A stretch of 64,000 nt of DNA from Streptomyces sp. NBC_01408 (lineage in GTDB: Bacteria; Actinomycetota; Actinomycetes; Streptomycetales; Streptomycetaceae), in the NCBI RefSeq assembly GCF_026340255.1, contig NZ_JAPEPJ010000001.1:4147001-4211000 (forward strand). Reading direction: 5' to 3'. Positions 1 to 8,726 of the stretch are shown piece after piece. A program made the translations under genes and the position numbers. The notes under the pieces are model-generated. The model did no database searches. It had not been told where the DNA came from and saw nothing but the letters and a program-made list of their open reading frames with translations. The first letter of the stretch is position 1. Each line of letters starts with the position of its first letter.

Positions 1-542
1 CCGTCTGGTCGGTGGGCGGGTTCTACCTCTCGCTCGGCCCGCACCTGGTGCTGTCGCTGCTGGAGTCCACCAACTACCTCGTCGGCGGGGGCACCGTGGC
101 CCTGCTCGCCGGCGCCGCCACCGTGGCCCAGCTGCTGCTCGGCCGCACCGAGGCCCTGCGCACCGCCGTCATCGGCCTGTGCGGGCTGCTCGCCGGGCTG
201 GGCCTGGTCCTGCTGGCGCTGGGCCTCGGCTCGGCGCCGGTGTTCCTGGTGGCCACCGCGGTGCTCGGCAGCGGCTGGGGCGCGGCGTTCCTCGGCTCCT
301 TCCGGGCGCTGAGCGCGCTCGCCGATCCCGCGCACCGCGGTGAACTGACCGCGGCCGTCTACGTCTTCGCGTACCTGGCGATGAGCGTCCCGGCGGTGCT
401 CGCCGGGATGCTCACCAACATCCACGGGCTGCACCGCACCTCGGTCGGCTTCATGGCCGCCGTCGCCGGGGTGTGCGCGCTCGCCCTGCTGGCCACCCTG
501 CGGCTGGCCGCCCGTACCAAGGCCGAGGGGAGCACGGCATGA
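1..542 (+). CDS. MFS-type transporter, C-terminal part
   Basis: The frame is open from the first bases (codons begin at base 3) and no start is visible, so the gene begins upstream of the window. The 179 residues seen are almost all hydrophobic, with about five membrane helices separated by short basic loops, ending in a charged tail (RLAARTKAEGSTA). This looks like the second half of a major facilitator superfamily exporter; the substrate cannot be read from it. Its TGA overlaps the ATG of the next gene (ATGA, 539-542), so the sensor kinase downstream is probably translated together with it. Confidence 0.75.
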   Translation, partial: VWSVGGFYLSLGPHLVLSLLESTNYLVGGGTVALLAGAATVAQLLLGRTEALRTAVIGLCGLLAGLGLVLLALGLGSAPVFLVATAVLGSGWGAAFLGSFRALSALADPAHRGELTAAVYVFAYLAMSVPAVLAGMLTNIHGLHRTSVGFMAAVAGVCALALLATLRLAARTKAEGSTA

Positions 543-2062
543 ACACCCCGGAGCTGCGCTCCGCCCTGCACGGGCTCGAGATCTTCGCCGCGATCACCGA
601 GGAGCAGCTGGACTGGCTGGTCTCGGTGTCCGAGCCGCGGGTCCTCTCCGACGGAGAGGTGCTGTTCCGCGACGGCCAGGAGGCCACGGGCTTCCACGTC
701 CTGCTCTCGGGCGGGCTGGTGGTCACCAAGGTCGTCGACGGCCGCGAGGAGGTGCTCACCCGGCACTCCACCGAGGAGGAGAGCGCGGCCGCCGAGGACC
801 ACGACGGCAAGCCCTCCGCCGCCCACCGGTTCACCGGGGAGCTCCCGCTGCTCACGGAGGGCTCGTACGTGGCCACCGCGGCCGCGAGCGGGCCGTCGAC
901 CACGGTCGTCGCCTACTCCAGGCCGGTCTTCTTCGAGATGCTGACCCGCTGCCACGGAGTGGCCGCCGTACTGCTGCCGGTCCTGGCCTGGCGGATCAAG
1001 TCCTCCGAGGTGCAGGCCCGCAAGCGGGCCACCGTGGAGGCCCTCGGCACCCTCGCCGCGGGACTGGCGCACGAACTGAACAACCCGGCGGCCGCCGTGG
1101 CCCGGGCCGCGCAGGAGCTGGCCCCCGCCCTGGAGCGGCTCACCCGCACCGCCCAGGCCTGGGGGGCGTCCGCGACGGGCGCCGAGCGCGCCGTCTTCGA
1201 CCGGCTGTCCGAAGAGCTGGACAAGCTGCCGCCCCCGGAGATCACCGATCCGCTGGCCCAGGCCGACGCCGAGGAGGAGATCGCCGACTGGGCCGAGGAG
1301 GCGGGCGCCGAACGCTCCGGCCTGCTCGGCTCGGGGGTCTCGGACCTCGGGGTGGAGCTGGGCTGGCTGCTGGAGCGGCTGGAGGGGGTCGGCGAACCGG
1401 CCCTGGCCGCGGGGCTGGACCACCTGGCGGCGCTGCTGGAGATCCGCTCGCTGGCGGCGGAGCTGCGCGCGGCCGGCCCCAGGATCTCCCAGCTGGTGGC
1501 CGCCACCCGGGATTACGCCAATCTCGACCGCGCCCCCGAGCAGCGGTTCTCGGTGACCGACGGACTGGAGAACACGCTGGTCGTCCTGCGTGCCAAGCTC
1601 GCCGGGATCAGCATCGTGCGCGCGTACGAACCCGGCCTGCCCGAACTGACGGGCTACCCGAGCGAGTTGAACCAGGTGTGGACCAACCTGGTCGACAACG
1701 CGGCCGAGGCCATGGAGGGGTCCGGTGTGCTCACGCTGCGCGCCCGGGCCGAGGGGATCTGCATGGTCGTGGAGATCGCCGACACCGGCCGCGGCATCCC
1801 CGAGGAATCCCTGCCGCGGATCTTCGAACCCTTCTACACCACCAAGGACGTGGGCAAGGGCACGGGCCTGGGGCTGCACCTCAGCTACCGCATCGTGACC
1901 CAGCGCCACAGCGGGTCCATCACGGCCCGCTCGCGTCCCGGAGAGACCCGGATGGTGGTCCGGCTGCCCTTCGCCGGCACCGCCGCGTCCTGCGCCCCAC
2001 CTGCCGCACCAGCCGGTGCGCCCGTCTCCACCAGTCCCTCCAGCAGTTCCTCCACCAGTTGA
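539..2062 (+). CDS. sensor histidine kinase with N-terminal cyclic-nucleotide-binding domain
   Basis: A 507-residue protein with no obvious membrane helix. Residues about 10-125 form a cyclic-nucleotide-binding (CRP-like) fold ending before a short linker; the H-box AHELNNP (His near residue 178) starts the dimerisation/phosphoacceptor region; the ATP-binding domain shows the N box (NLVDNAAEAM), DTGRGIP and GKGTGLGLHLS. The tail is Ser/Pro/Ala-rich and looks disordered. The start at 539 is set by the ATGA overlap with the transporter gene. It is likely a soluble kinase that reads a small molecule. No response regulator gene lies beside it, so its partner is unknown. The ligand may not be cAMP; that is family inference. 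Confidence 0.85.
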   Translation: MNTPELRSALHGLEIFAAITEEQLDWLVSVSEPRVLSDGEVLFRDGQEATGFHVLLSGGLVVTKVVDGREEVLTRHSTEEESAAAEDHDGKPSAAHRFTGELPLLTEGSYVATAAASGPSTTVVAYSRPVFFEMLTRCHGVAAVLLPVLAWRIKSSEVQARKRATVEALGTLAAGLAHELNNPAAAVARAAQELAPALERLTRTAQAWGASATGAERAVFDRLSEELDKLPPPEITDPLAQADAEEEIADWAEEAGAERSGLLGSGVSDLGVELGWLLERLEGVGEPALAAGLDHLAALLEIRSLAAELRAAGPRISQLVAATRDYANLDRAPEQRFSVTDGLENTLVVLRAKLAGISIVRAYEPGLPELTGYPSELNQVWTNLVDNAAEAMEGSGVLTLRARAEGICMVVEIADTGRGIPEESLPRIFEPFYTTKDVGKGTGLGLHLSYRIVTQRHSGSITARSRPGETRMVVRLPFAGTAASCAPPAAPAGAPVSTSPSSSSSTS

Positions 2063-2074
2063 ATGGGAGTCGAC

Positions 2075-2416
2075 ATGGCCAAGTACGACATCTCCAAGCT
2101 GCACCCGGTGTTCGTCCGCCAGATGGACGCGCTGGCCGCACTGGACATCGAGGCGGTGATGAAGAACTACACCGACGACGCCGTACTGCTGCGCTTCGAA
2201 GGGGTCTCGGTCGGCATCGACGCCGTTCGTGAGACGTTCACCGGCTATCTCACCGTGAAGCCCACCCTGGTCGAACTCCAGGAGTACATCGAGACCGAAG
2301 ACACCATCTTCTACCGGGCGATCATGAACCTGAACGGTGAACCGGAGCACGCGTTCGGGACACTTGTGGTCCGCGATGGCCGAATCTGGCGGCAGACGGC
2401 CGGGTTCGGCGGCTGA
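2075..2416 (+). CDS. SnoaL/NTF2-like small protein
   Basis: A 113-residue protein of the NTF2-like (SnoaL-type) cone fold: an N-terminal helix with FVRQMDALAALDIEAV, the characteristic NYTDDAVLLRF strand, then a sheet ending DGRIWRQTAGFGG. Such proteins are small polyketide-cyclase-like or ligand-binding domains; no function is assignable. I chose ATG 2075 because GGGAG lies 4 bases upstream; an ATG at 2063 would add four residues. It begins 12 bases after the kinase stop, so it is probably the last gene of the transporter-kinase operon, which ends at the hairpin just downstream. A link to kinase signalling is only inferred from position. Confidence 0.8.
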   Translation: MAKYDISKLHPVFVRQMDALAALDIEAVMKNYTDDAVLLRFEGVSVGIDAVRETFTGYLTVKPTLVELQEYIETEDTIFYRAIMNLNGEPEHAFGTLVVRDGRIWRQTAGFGG

Positions 2417-2441
2417 GTTCTGCAATCTGGGTAGCGTGTGC

Positions 2442-2470
2442 GGGGAGGGCGGGAGAAGATCGCCCTCCCC
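2442..2470 (+). terminator. hairpin terminator after the kinase operon
   Basis: A perfect 10-bp stem (GGGGAGGGCG at 2442-2451 with CGCCCTCCCC at 2461-2470) around a 9-base loop, 26 bases after the NTF2-like stop. There is no U-tract, as is usual for Streptomyces terminators. Confidence 0.7.
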
Positions 2471-2511
2471 GTATGTGTGACATACGAGGGCCGGCAAGTT
2501 GCATTTATGCA
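2471..2511. promoter_or_regulatory. two short palindromes before the TMEM175 gene
   Basis: GTATGT-GTG-ACATAC (2471-2485) and TGCAT-TT-ATGCA (2500-2511) lie 22-62 bases before the channel gene start, in a locally AT-rich stretch. They look like protein-binding sites, but I recognise no regulator for them. Confidence 0.35.
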
Positions 2512-2532
2512 CCACATGGCAAAGGGGAGGTC

Positions 2533-3180
2533 ATGGAACACGAAACCGGGCGCGTCGAGGCATTCAGCGACGGTGTATTCGCCATCATCATCACGATCCT
2601 TGTTCTGGAATTGAAGGTTCCGGAAGAAACGGGATCGGAGTTCTGGCACGGGGTCCGGGAACAGTGGCCGCATTACGCCGCCTATGTGGTGAGTTTCCTC
2701 ATCATCGGCGTCATGTGGGTGAACCACCACACCATCTTCAGTCACCTCAAGCGGGTGGACCGACCGCTGTTGTTCCTGAATCTCCTGGTGCTGATGGTGG
2801 TATCGGTGATTCCCTACACGACCACCGTTCTCGCCGAACACCTCGTCGAGGACGGGAAGTCGGCGAACGCGGCCGCTGTCCTCTACAGTGCCGTCACCGT
2901 GGCCTACGCCCTCGCCTTCATGGCCTTCTGGTGGTACGTCACCCGGGTCGGCCACCTCTTCCACGAGCAGGTGGACAAGGACGGCGCCCGCGCCACCCGG
3001 GTGCGTTTCGGTCTCGGCGCGATCGCGTACCCGCTCACCGTCCTGCTGGCGTTCATCTCCGCACCGCTGACTCTTGTCGCACACTTCCTGATCGCGATCT
3101 ACTATGCGGCGAACCAGATCCCCATCCCCCTCGTGGTAGAGGAAGAGCGGCTCGAAACTGCCAGCGACCTCAGGAAGTAG
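2533..3180 (+). CDS. TMEM175/DUF1211-family potassium channel-like membrane protein
   Basis: A 215-residue membrane protein. Near the N terminus it carries the family signature R-x4-FSDGVFAI, followed by hydrophobic segments that fit about six helices, and a short polar tail (VVEEERLETASDLRK). Bacterial TMEM175 proteins form tetrameric K+-permeable leak channels. The start ATG 2533 has AAAGGGGAGG just upstream. An earlier in-frame start at 2473 would run through the palindromes and lacks a ribosome site. The 5' end is less GC-rich than neighbouring genes. It appears to be a single-gene transcript. Confidence 0.85.
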   Translation: MEHETGRVEAFSDGVFAIIITILVLELKVPEETGSEFWHGVREQWPHYAAYVVSFLIIGVMWVNHHTIFSHLKRVDRPLLFLNLLVLMVVSVIPYTTTVLAEHLVEDGKSANAAAVLYSAVTVAYALAFMAFWWYVTRVGHLFHEQVDKDGARATRVRFGLGAIAYPLTVLLAFISAPLTLVAHFLIAIYYAANQIPIPLVVEEERLETASDLRK

Positions 3181-3252
3181 CCGCCGGGGCCTACGGCCGT
3201 TCTCCGCGGTCAAGTAGGGTAATGGATCTAGCTGGTCGCGGGGGAGGCCGAG

Positions 3253-4563
3253 ATGGCTCGCGTAGTCCTGCCGGAGGATTCCGAAAGGGAAATCTCCGAA
3301 TTGATCGATGTACTGATCTCTCTGCTCTTCGAGTCCTTACCCCGGCGGGACCAGCGAAACTGGGCCCGCGTTTATCTGAACGGCCTCGTGCAGACCACCG
3401 GCAAGAAAACCATCCGTAACATTGCCGGAACGGGCGCCAGTTCCGTGGAGCAGAGCCTCCAGCAGTTCATCAGCAAGTCCCCCTGGGACTGGACTCCGGT
3501 GCGCCGCTCCCTCGCCCAGCACCTCGAACGCACCGCCCAGCGCCCGCTGGCCTGGGTGCTGCAGCCCATGGTGATAGAGAAGGCCGGCGACCGCTCGGTC
3601 GGCGTCGGCCGGCAGTTCGTCCCGCAGCTCGGCCGCACCGCCAACTGCCAGCAGGCCAGCGGGATCTGGCTCGCATCCAGCGAGGCCAGCTTCCCGGTCG
3701 AGTGGACCCTCACCCTCCCGGGGCCCTGGACCAGCGAACTGCTGCGCAGGCGGCGGGCCGGAATCCCCGACACGGCCCGCTCGCTCACCCCCGCCCAGGA
3801 CGCGGTGAACGCCGTACAGCGGATGGCCGCGACCTGGCAGCTCCAGCGCCGCCCCGTGGTGATGGAGGTCGCCAACAGCGATCTCCCGCAGAGCATCGAG
3901 TCCTTCGCACTCCAGGACATCCCCTTCGTCTTCAAGGTCGACGGCACGCTGCCCGTCTCCTTCGGCGGCGCGGGACGGCACAAGCCCGGGCCGCACACGG
4001 CACCCGCCCGGGAACTCATCGACTCCCTGCGCTCCCAGCGCCGCGTCGTCGAGTGGACCCGGCACGGCCGCGGAGAAGGAGCAGTGACCCTGCTGACCTC
4101 CGCCTCGATCCTCGCCACCCCCAGCGAGGACCGGCTCGTGCCCGCTCCGCCCACCCCCCTCCTGCTGGTCGGAGCCTGGACCGAAGCCGCCCTGATGCCC
4201 ACCGAGTTCTGGGTCACCAACATCGGGGACCGGCCGCTCGCCCAGCTCTTCCTGCTCGCCAAACTCACCGACCGGGTCTCCCTCGACTTCACGGAGACCT
4301 GCGAACCCGCGGGCATCCGCGACTTCGAGGGCCGCTCCTTCCGGGGCTGGCACCACCACGCCACCCTGGCGAGCGTGGCCCACGCGGCGAAACTGCTCGG
4401 CTCGCGCGGCCGGGAGCCCGAGAGCTTTCCCGCAGCCACCCGGTCGGCCGCCGTCCGGGCGGCGGCGGCCCGGCATCCCGCCGCCCGCCCTCCCGCCCCG
4501 GCGGTCCTGCCGCCGCGGCCGCTCATCCCCGGACAGACCGCGCGCCGCGAGTACATCCGCTGA
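3253..4563 (+). CDS. IS701-like transposase-family protein (probably resident)
   Basis: A 436-residue protein resembling the DDE-type IS701 transposase family: an N-terminal helical segment with RRDQRNWARVYLNGL, then TGKKTIRNIA and SVEQSLQQFI, and a central catalytic-like fold (PLAWVLQPMVIEKAGDRSVGV, then FVFKVDGTLPVSFGG). The C terminus is Ala/Pro/Arg-rich. I could not assign all three acidic catalytic residues, so activity is open. ATG 3253 follows GGGGGAGG, and a TAGGGT -10-like hexamer lies at 3215-3220. Residue 29 is a TTA codon (3337-3339), which in Streptomyces implies dependence on the bldA tRNA. The stop overlaps the start of the XdhC gene by one base (TGATG), unlike a freshly inserted element. 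Confidence 0.75.
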   Translation: MARVVLPEDSEREISELIDVLISLLFESLPRRDQRNWARVYLNGLVQTTGKKTIRNIAGTGASSVEQSLQQFISKSPWDWTPVRRSLAQHLERTAQRPLAWVLQPMVIEKAGDRSVGVGRQFVPQLGRTANCQQASGIWLASSEASFPVEWTLTLPGPWTSELLRRRRAGIPDTARSLTPAQDAVNAVQRMAATWQLQRRPVVMEVANSDLPQSIESFALQDIPFVFKVDGTLPVSFGGAGRHKPGPHTAPARELIDSLRSQRRVVEWTRHGRGEGAVTLLTSASILATPSEDRLVPAPPTPLLLVGAWTEAALMPTEFWVTNIGDRPLAQLFLLAKLTDRVSLDFTETCEPAGIRDFEGRSFRGWHHHATLASVAHAAKLLGSRGREPESFPAATRSAAVRAAAARHPAARPPAPAVLPPRPLIPGQTARREYIR

Positions 4564-5708
4564 TGCTCGACATAGCCGACGGGCTACGCGCGTGGTGCGC
4601 CGCGCGGCGGGAATTCGCGCTGGCCACCGTGGTGGCGGTCAGCGGCAGCGCGCCGCGCGGCCCGGGAGCCTCGCTCGCCGTGGACGACCGGGGCACCGCG
4701 CTCGGCTCCGTTTCCGGGGGCTGCGTGGAGTCCGCCGTGCACGAGCTCTGCCTCGACGCGATCGCCTCCGGAGAGGGCGGCCTGCACCGCTTCGGCTACA
4801 GCGACGACGACGCCTTCGCCGTGGGGCTGACCTGCGGGGGAGTCCTCGACGTGCTGGTCACCCCGGTCCGCGGGCGCGACCCGGTGCGGCCCGTCCTCGG
4901 CTCGGTGCTCGACGCCGCCGCGGGCGGGGCGCGGGCCGCACTGGCCCGGGTGGTCTCCGGCCCGCCGCGCCAGCTCGGCCGGGCGCTCGCCGTCCACGCC
5001 GACGGATCCTACGAGGGCGGGCTGGACGGCGGCGCGGCCCTGGACCGGGCCGCCGCCGGACGCGTACGGGCCCTGCTGCTGGCCGGCCGCACCGGCACCG
5101 CCGAACTCGGCACGGCAGGAGGCCTGTGCGGGCAGCCCCTGACCCTGCTCGTCGAGTCCGCGGCCGAACGGCCCCGGCTGCTCGTATACGGAGCCATCGA
5201 CTTCGCCGCCGCCCTGGCGCGGATCGGCGCCTTCCTCGGCTATCGGGTCACCGTCTGCGACGCCCGGCCCGTCTTCGCGACCCCGGAGCGCTTCCCGGGC
5301 GCCGACGAGGTGATCGTGGACTGGCCGCACCGGCACCTGGCCGCCGAACGGGACGCGGGCCGGCTGGACGCCCGTACCGCCGTCTGCGTCCTCACCCACG
5401 ACGCCAAGTTCGACGTACCGCTGCTGGCGCTCGCCCTGCGGCTGCCGCTGGGGTACGTGGGCGCCATGGGCTCGCGGCGCACCCACGCCGAGCGGGCCGG
5501 ACGGCTGCGCGAGGAAGGGGTGACCCGGGCCGCGCTGGCCCGGCTGCGCTCACCCATCGGCCTGGACCTGGGCGGCGGCACCCCCGAGGAGACCGCCCTG
5601 GCCATCGCCGCCGAGTTCACCGCCGTGCGGCACGGCGGCTCGGTGGCCCCGCTGACCGGCCGCCGCGAACCGATCCACCGGCGGCCCGCCGGGACCAAGG
5701 TCCCGTAG
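4563..5708 (+). CDS. XdhC/CoxI-family protein
   Basis: A 381-residue protein of the XdhC/CoxI family, which inserts and sulfurates molybdenum cofactor for xanthine dehydrogenase-type enzymes. An N-terminal XdhC_CoxI domain (LATVVAVSGSAPRGPGA, SVSGGCVESAV) is followed by a Rossmann domain (LLVYGAIDFAAALARIGAFLGY) and the closing motif YVGAMGSRRTHAER with LRSPIGLDLGGGTPEE. The start ATG 4563 overlaps the previous stop by one base, so it should be translationally coupled to the transposase-like gene. No xanthine dehydrogenase subunit genes are in the window, so its client enzyme is elsewhere. It is close to the usual length for the family. Confidence 0.85.
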   Translation: MLDIADGLRAWCAARREFALATVVAVSGSAPRGPGASLAVDDRGTALGSVSGGCVESAVHELCLDAIASGEGGLHRFGYSDDDAFAVGLTCGGVLDVLVTPVRGRDPVRPVLGSVLDAAAGGARAALARVVSGPPRQLGRALAVHADGSYEGGLDGGAALDRAAAGRVRALLLAGRTGTAELGTAGGLCGQPLTLLVESAAERPRLLVYGAIDFAAALARIGAFLGYRVTVCDARPVFATPERFPGADEVIVDWPHRHLAAERDAGRLDARTAVCVLTHDAKFDVPLLALALRLPLGYVGAMGSRRTHAERAGRLREEGVTRAALARLRSPIGLDLGGGTPEETALAIAAEFTAVRHGGSVAPLTGRREPIHRRPAGTKVP

Positions 5709-5760
5709 GAAAGAACCACCCGGCCCGGTATGTCCTGGACGATCGGCCCGGGCGTGGTGA

Positions 5761-7290
<1,530 letters not shown>

Positions 7291-7311
7291 TTCCCCCGCG
7301 GTACCGCTCTT

Positions 7312-7354
7312 CCCGTGGCCCCGGCCGTCCCGCGCGGACGGCCGGGGCCACGGG
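7312..7354 (+). terminator. strong hairpin terminator after guaB1
   Basis: A perfect 19-bp stem (7312-7330 with 7336-7354, beginning CCCGTGGCCCC) closing a 5-base loop, 22 bases after the guaB1 stop. It lies between convergent genes and may stop transcription from both sides. Confidence 0.8.
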
Positions 7355-7389
7355 CGTACCCGGGGGCCGCCCCCCGGACACGCCCGCCG

Positions 7390-7797
7390 TCACGCCTTCC
7401 CGCGGGCCTCGCGCCACTCCCGGACGGCCTCGTCCACATCGATCCGCCCCCGGCCGAGCGGCGGGCCCGGCGGCGGCCTGAGCAGCGCCGCGGCGATCTT
7501 CTCGTTGACCGGCTCCAGCAGATCCCGTACGGCCCGCTCGGACGGCGCAGCGGCCACCGCGGCCAGCGCGTCCTCGGCCTCCTTGCGCAGGGCCAGGGCC
7601 GGCGGAAGCATCGAGGTCATGCCCTCGCGGGCCATCTTCTTGCGGATCCACCACAGTTCGTCGTACGGCTCGTCCACCTCGGCCAGCGGCTTGCCGAAAC
7701 CGGGCAGGTCGGCGAATGCGCCGCGCTCCTCGGCCTCGCGGATCTGCCGGTCCGTCCAGGACTCGAAGCTCACGCCCGGGGGTTTGCGCTCCGTCAC
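7390..7797 (-). CDS. DUF1992 (DnaJ-homologue subfamily C-like) protein
   Basis: A 135-residue soluble protein with the DUF1992 core: an N-terminal segment FESWTDRQIREAEERGAF, then DLPGFGKPL and DELWWIRKKMAREG. The family is named after similarity to part of eukaryotic DNAJC28; no biochemical role is established. The start GTG 7797 is chosen because the family always begins close to the FESW/DRQI helix and a GGGAAG lies upstream. A longer open frame to 8016 would run through the palindromic element and is rejected. It is convergent with guaB1. Confidence 0.8.
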   Translation of the reverse strand: MTERKPPGVSFESWTDRQIREAEERGAFADLPGFGKPLAEVDEPYDELWWIRKKMAREGMTSMLPPALALRKEAEDALAAVAAAPSERAVRDLLEPVNEKIAAALLRPPPGPPLGRGRIDVDEAVREWREARGKA

Positions 7798-7816
7798 AAG
7801 ATCACTTCCCGTCCGT

Positions 7817-7980
7817 CTAGTGCTGTGACCGGAAAGGTCCACCGGTCGCGCCGCCCGGCACGGCGCCTCGCCGCGTTGTCGGACCGCGCCGGTACGTCCA
7901 GTACGGGTCGCGGCCCTCCGCCTTGCGATGCACCGCACCGGACGACGCGACCCGGCAAACCTTTCCGGCCACAGCACTAG
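7817..7980. mobile_element. 164-bp MITE-like palindromic element
   Basis: The ends are 22-bp inverted repeats with one mismatch (7817-7838 and 7959-7980), each finishing in CTAG; weaker pairing continues inward for about 20 more bases. There is no reading frame with coding character inside. It lies 20 bases upstream of the DUF1992 gene and about 195 bases before the sigma factor, filling most of the 377-base gap between them. A degenerate half-copy lies at 26315-26347. Read as a non-autonomous mobile element or dispersed intergenic repeat; no transposase with matching ends is seen here. Confidence 0.65.
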
Positions 7981-8174
7981 CGGGACACCCCTCCACGGTA
8001 ACCAACGGTCCCGCACGGCCGCCGTGTCCGGTGGCCGGTGGACCGTTCGACGCGGCCGTTCGGCCTGTCCGTTCGACCGGTCGGCGCCCGGCGGGACGGC
8101 CTACGCCAAGCGGCGGATAACACCGCGGAGCCGGTCCGTCACCCTCAGGTCATCCGGCCTGGAAGGGGCACCCC

Positions 8175-8726
8175 GTGACCAGTACGCTCACCCGGCACAC
8201 CGAGGCGCACGCCCTCGCCCGGCTCCACAGCGAGCACGGCAAGGCCCTGTACGGCTTCCTCCTCGGCCTGACCTTCGGCGACCGGCACCGGGCCGAGGAC
8301 CTCCTCCAGGAGACCCTCGTCCGCGCCTGGAAGCACCCCGAGGCACTGGAGAGCGGCCACGCCTCCATGCGGCCCTGGCTGTACACCGTCGCCCGGCGGC
8401 TCGCCATCGACGCCCGCCGCGCCCGCCAGGTCCGGCCCTCCGAGGTCGGGCCGGACGCCCTGAAGAACGCCCCGGCCGCCGACGACCGCACCGAGCAGGC
8501 CGTCGCCGCCCTCGACGTCCGCGAGGCCCTGCGATTACTCAGCCCCGAGCACCGCGCCGTGCTCGTGCAGATCTACTTCCGCGGCGCCTCCGTGTGCGAG
8601 GCCGCCGAGGCGCTGGGCGTGCCCGCCGGAACCGTGAAGTCCCGCACCCACTACGCCCTGCGGGCCCTGCGCGCCGCCATGCCCGGCTACGGGCCCGCCG
8701 CCCCCGGGGGCCGCGCCGCCGCCTGA
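8175..8726 (+). CDS. ECF-type RNA polymerase sigma factor with a TTA codon
   Basis: A 183-residue group IV sigma factor. Region 2 spans about residues 12-80 (RAEDLLQETLVRAWKHP, then MRPWLYTVARRLAIDARR). Region 4 spans about 110-165 (LSPEHRAVLVQIYFRG, EAAEALGVPAGTVKSRTHYA). GTG 8175 follows GGAAGGGG. Codon 121 is TTA (8535-8537), implying bldA-dependent translation. Most ECF genes of this shape sit upstream of a zinc-finger anti-sigma gene, but here the next gene is convergent and unrelated, so the controller is encoded elsewhere or absent. Its last 40 bases overlap the 3' end of the LAL regulator gene on the other strand. Confidence 0.88.
   Translation: MTSTLTRHTEAHALARLHSEHGKALYGFLLGLTFGDRHRAEDLLQETLVRAWKHPEALESGHASMRPWLYTVARRLAIDARRARQVRPSEVGPDALKNAPAADDRTEQAVAALDVREALRLLSPEHRAVLVQIYFRGASVCEAAEALGVPAGTVKSRTHYALRALRAAMPGYGPAAPGGRAAA

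Noticed and set aside
359..2515. A 718-codon open frame on the minus strand across the kinase and NTF2-like genes
   Set aside because: High-GC shadow frame: no family motifs, Arg/Gly/Gln-rich composition, and it overlaps clearly recognisable genes on the other strand.
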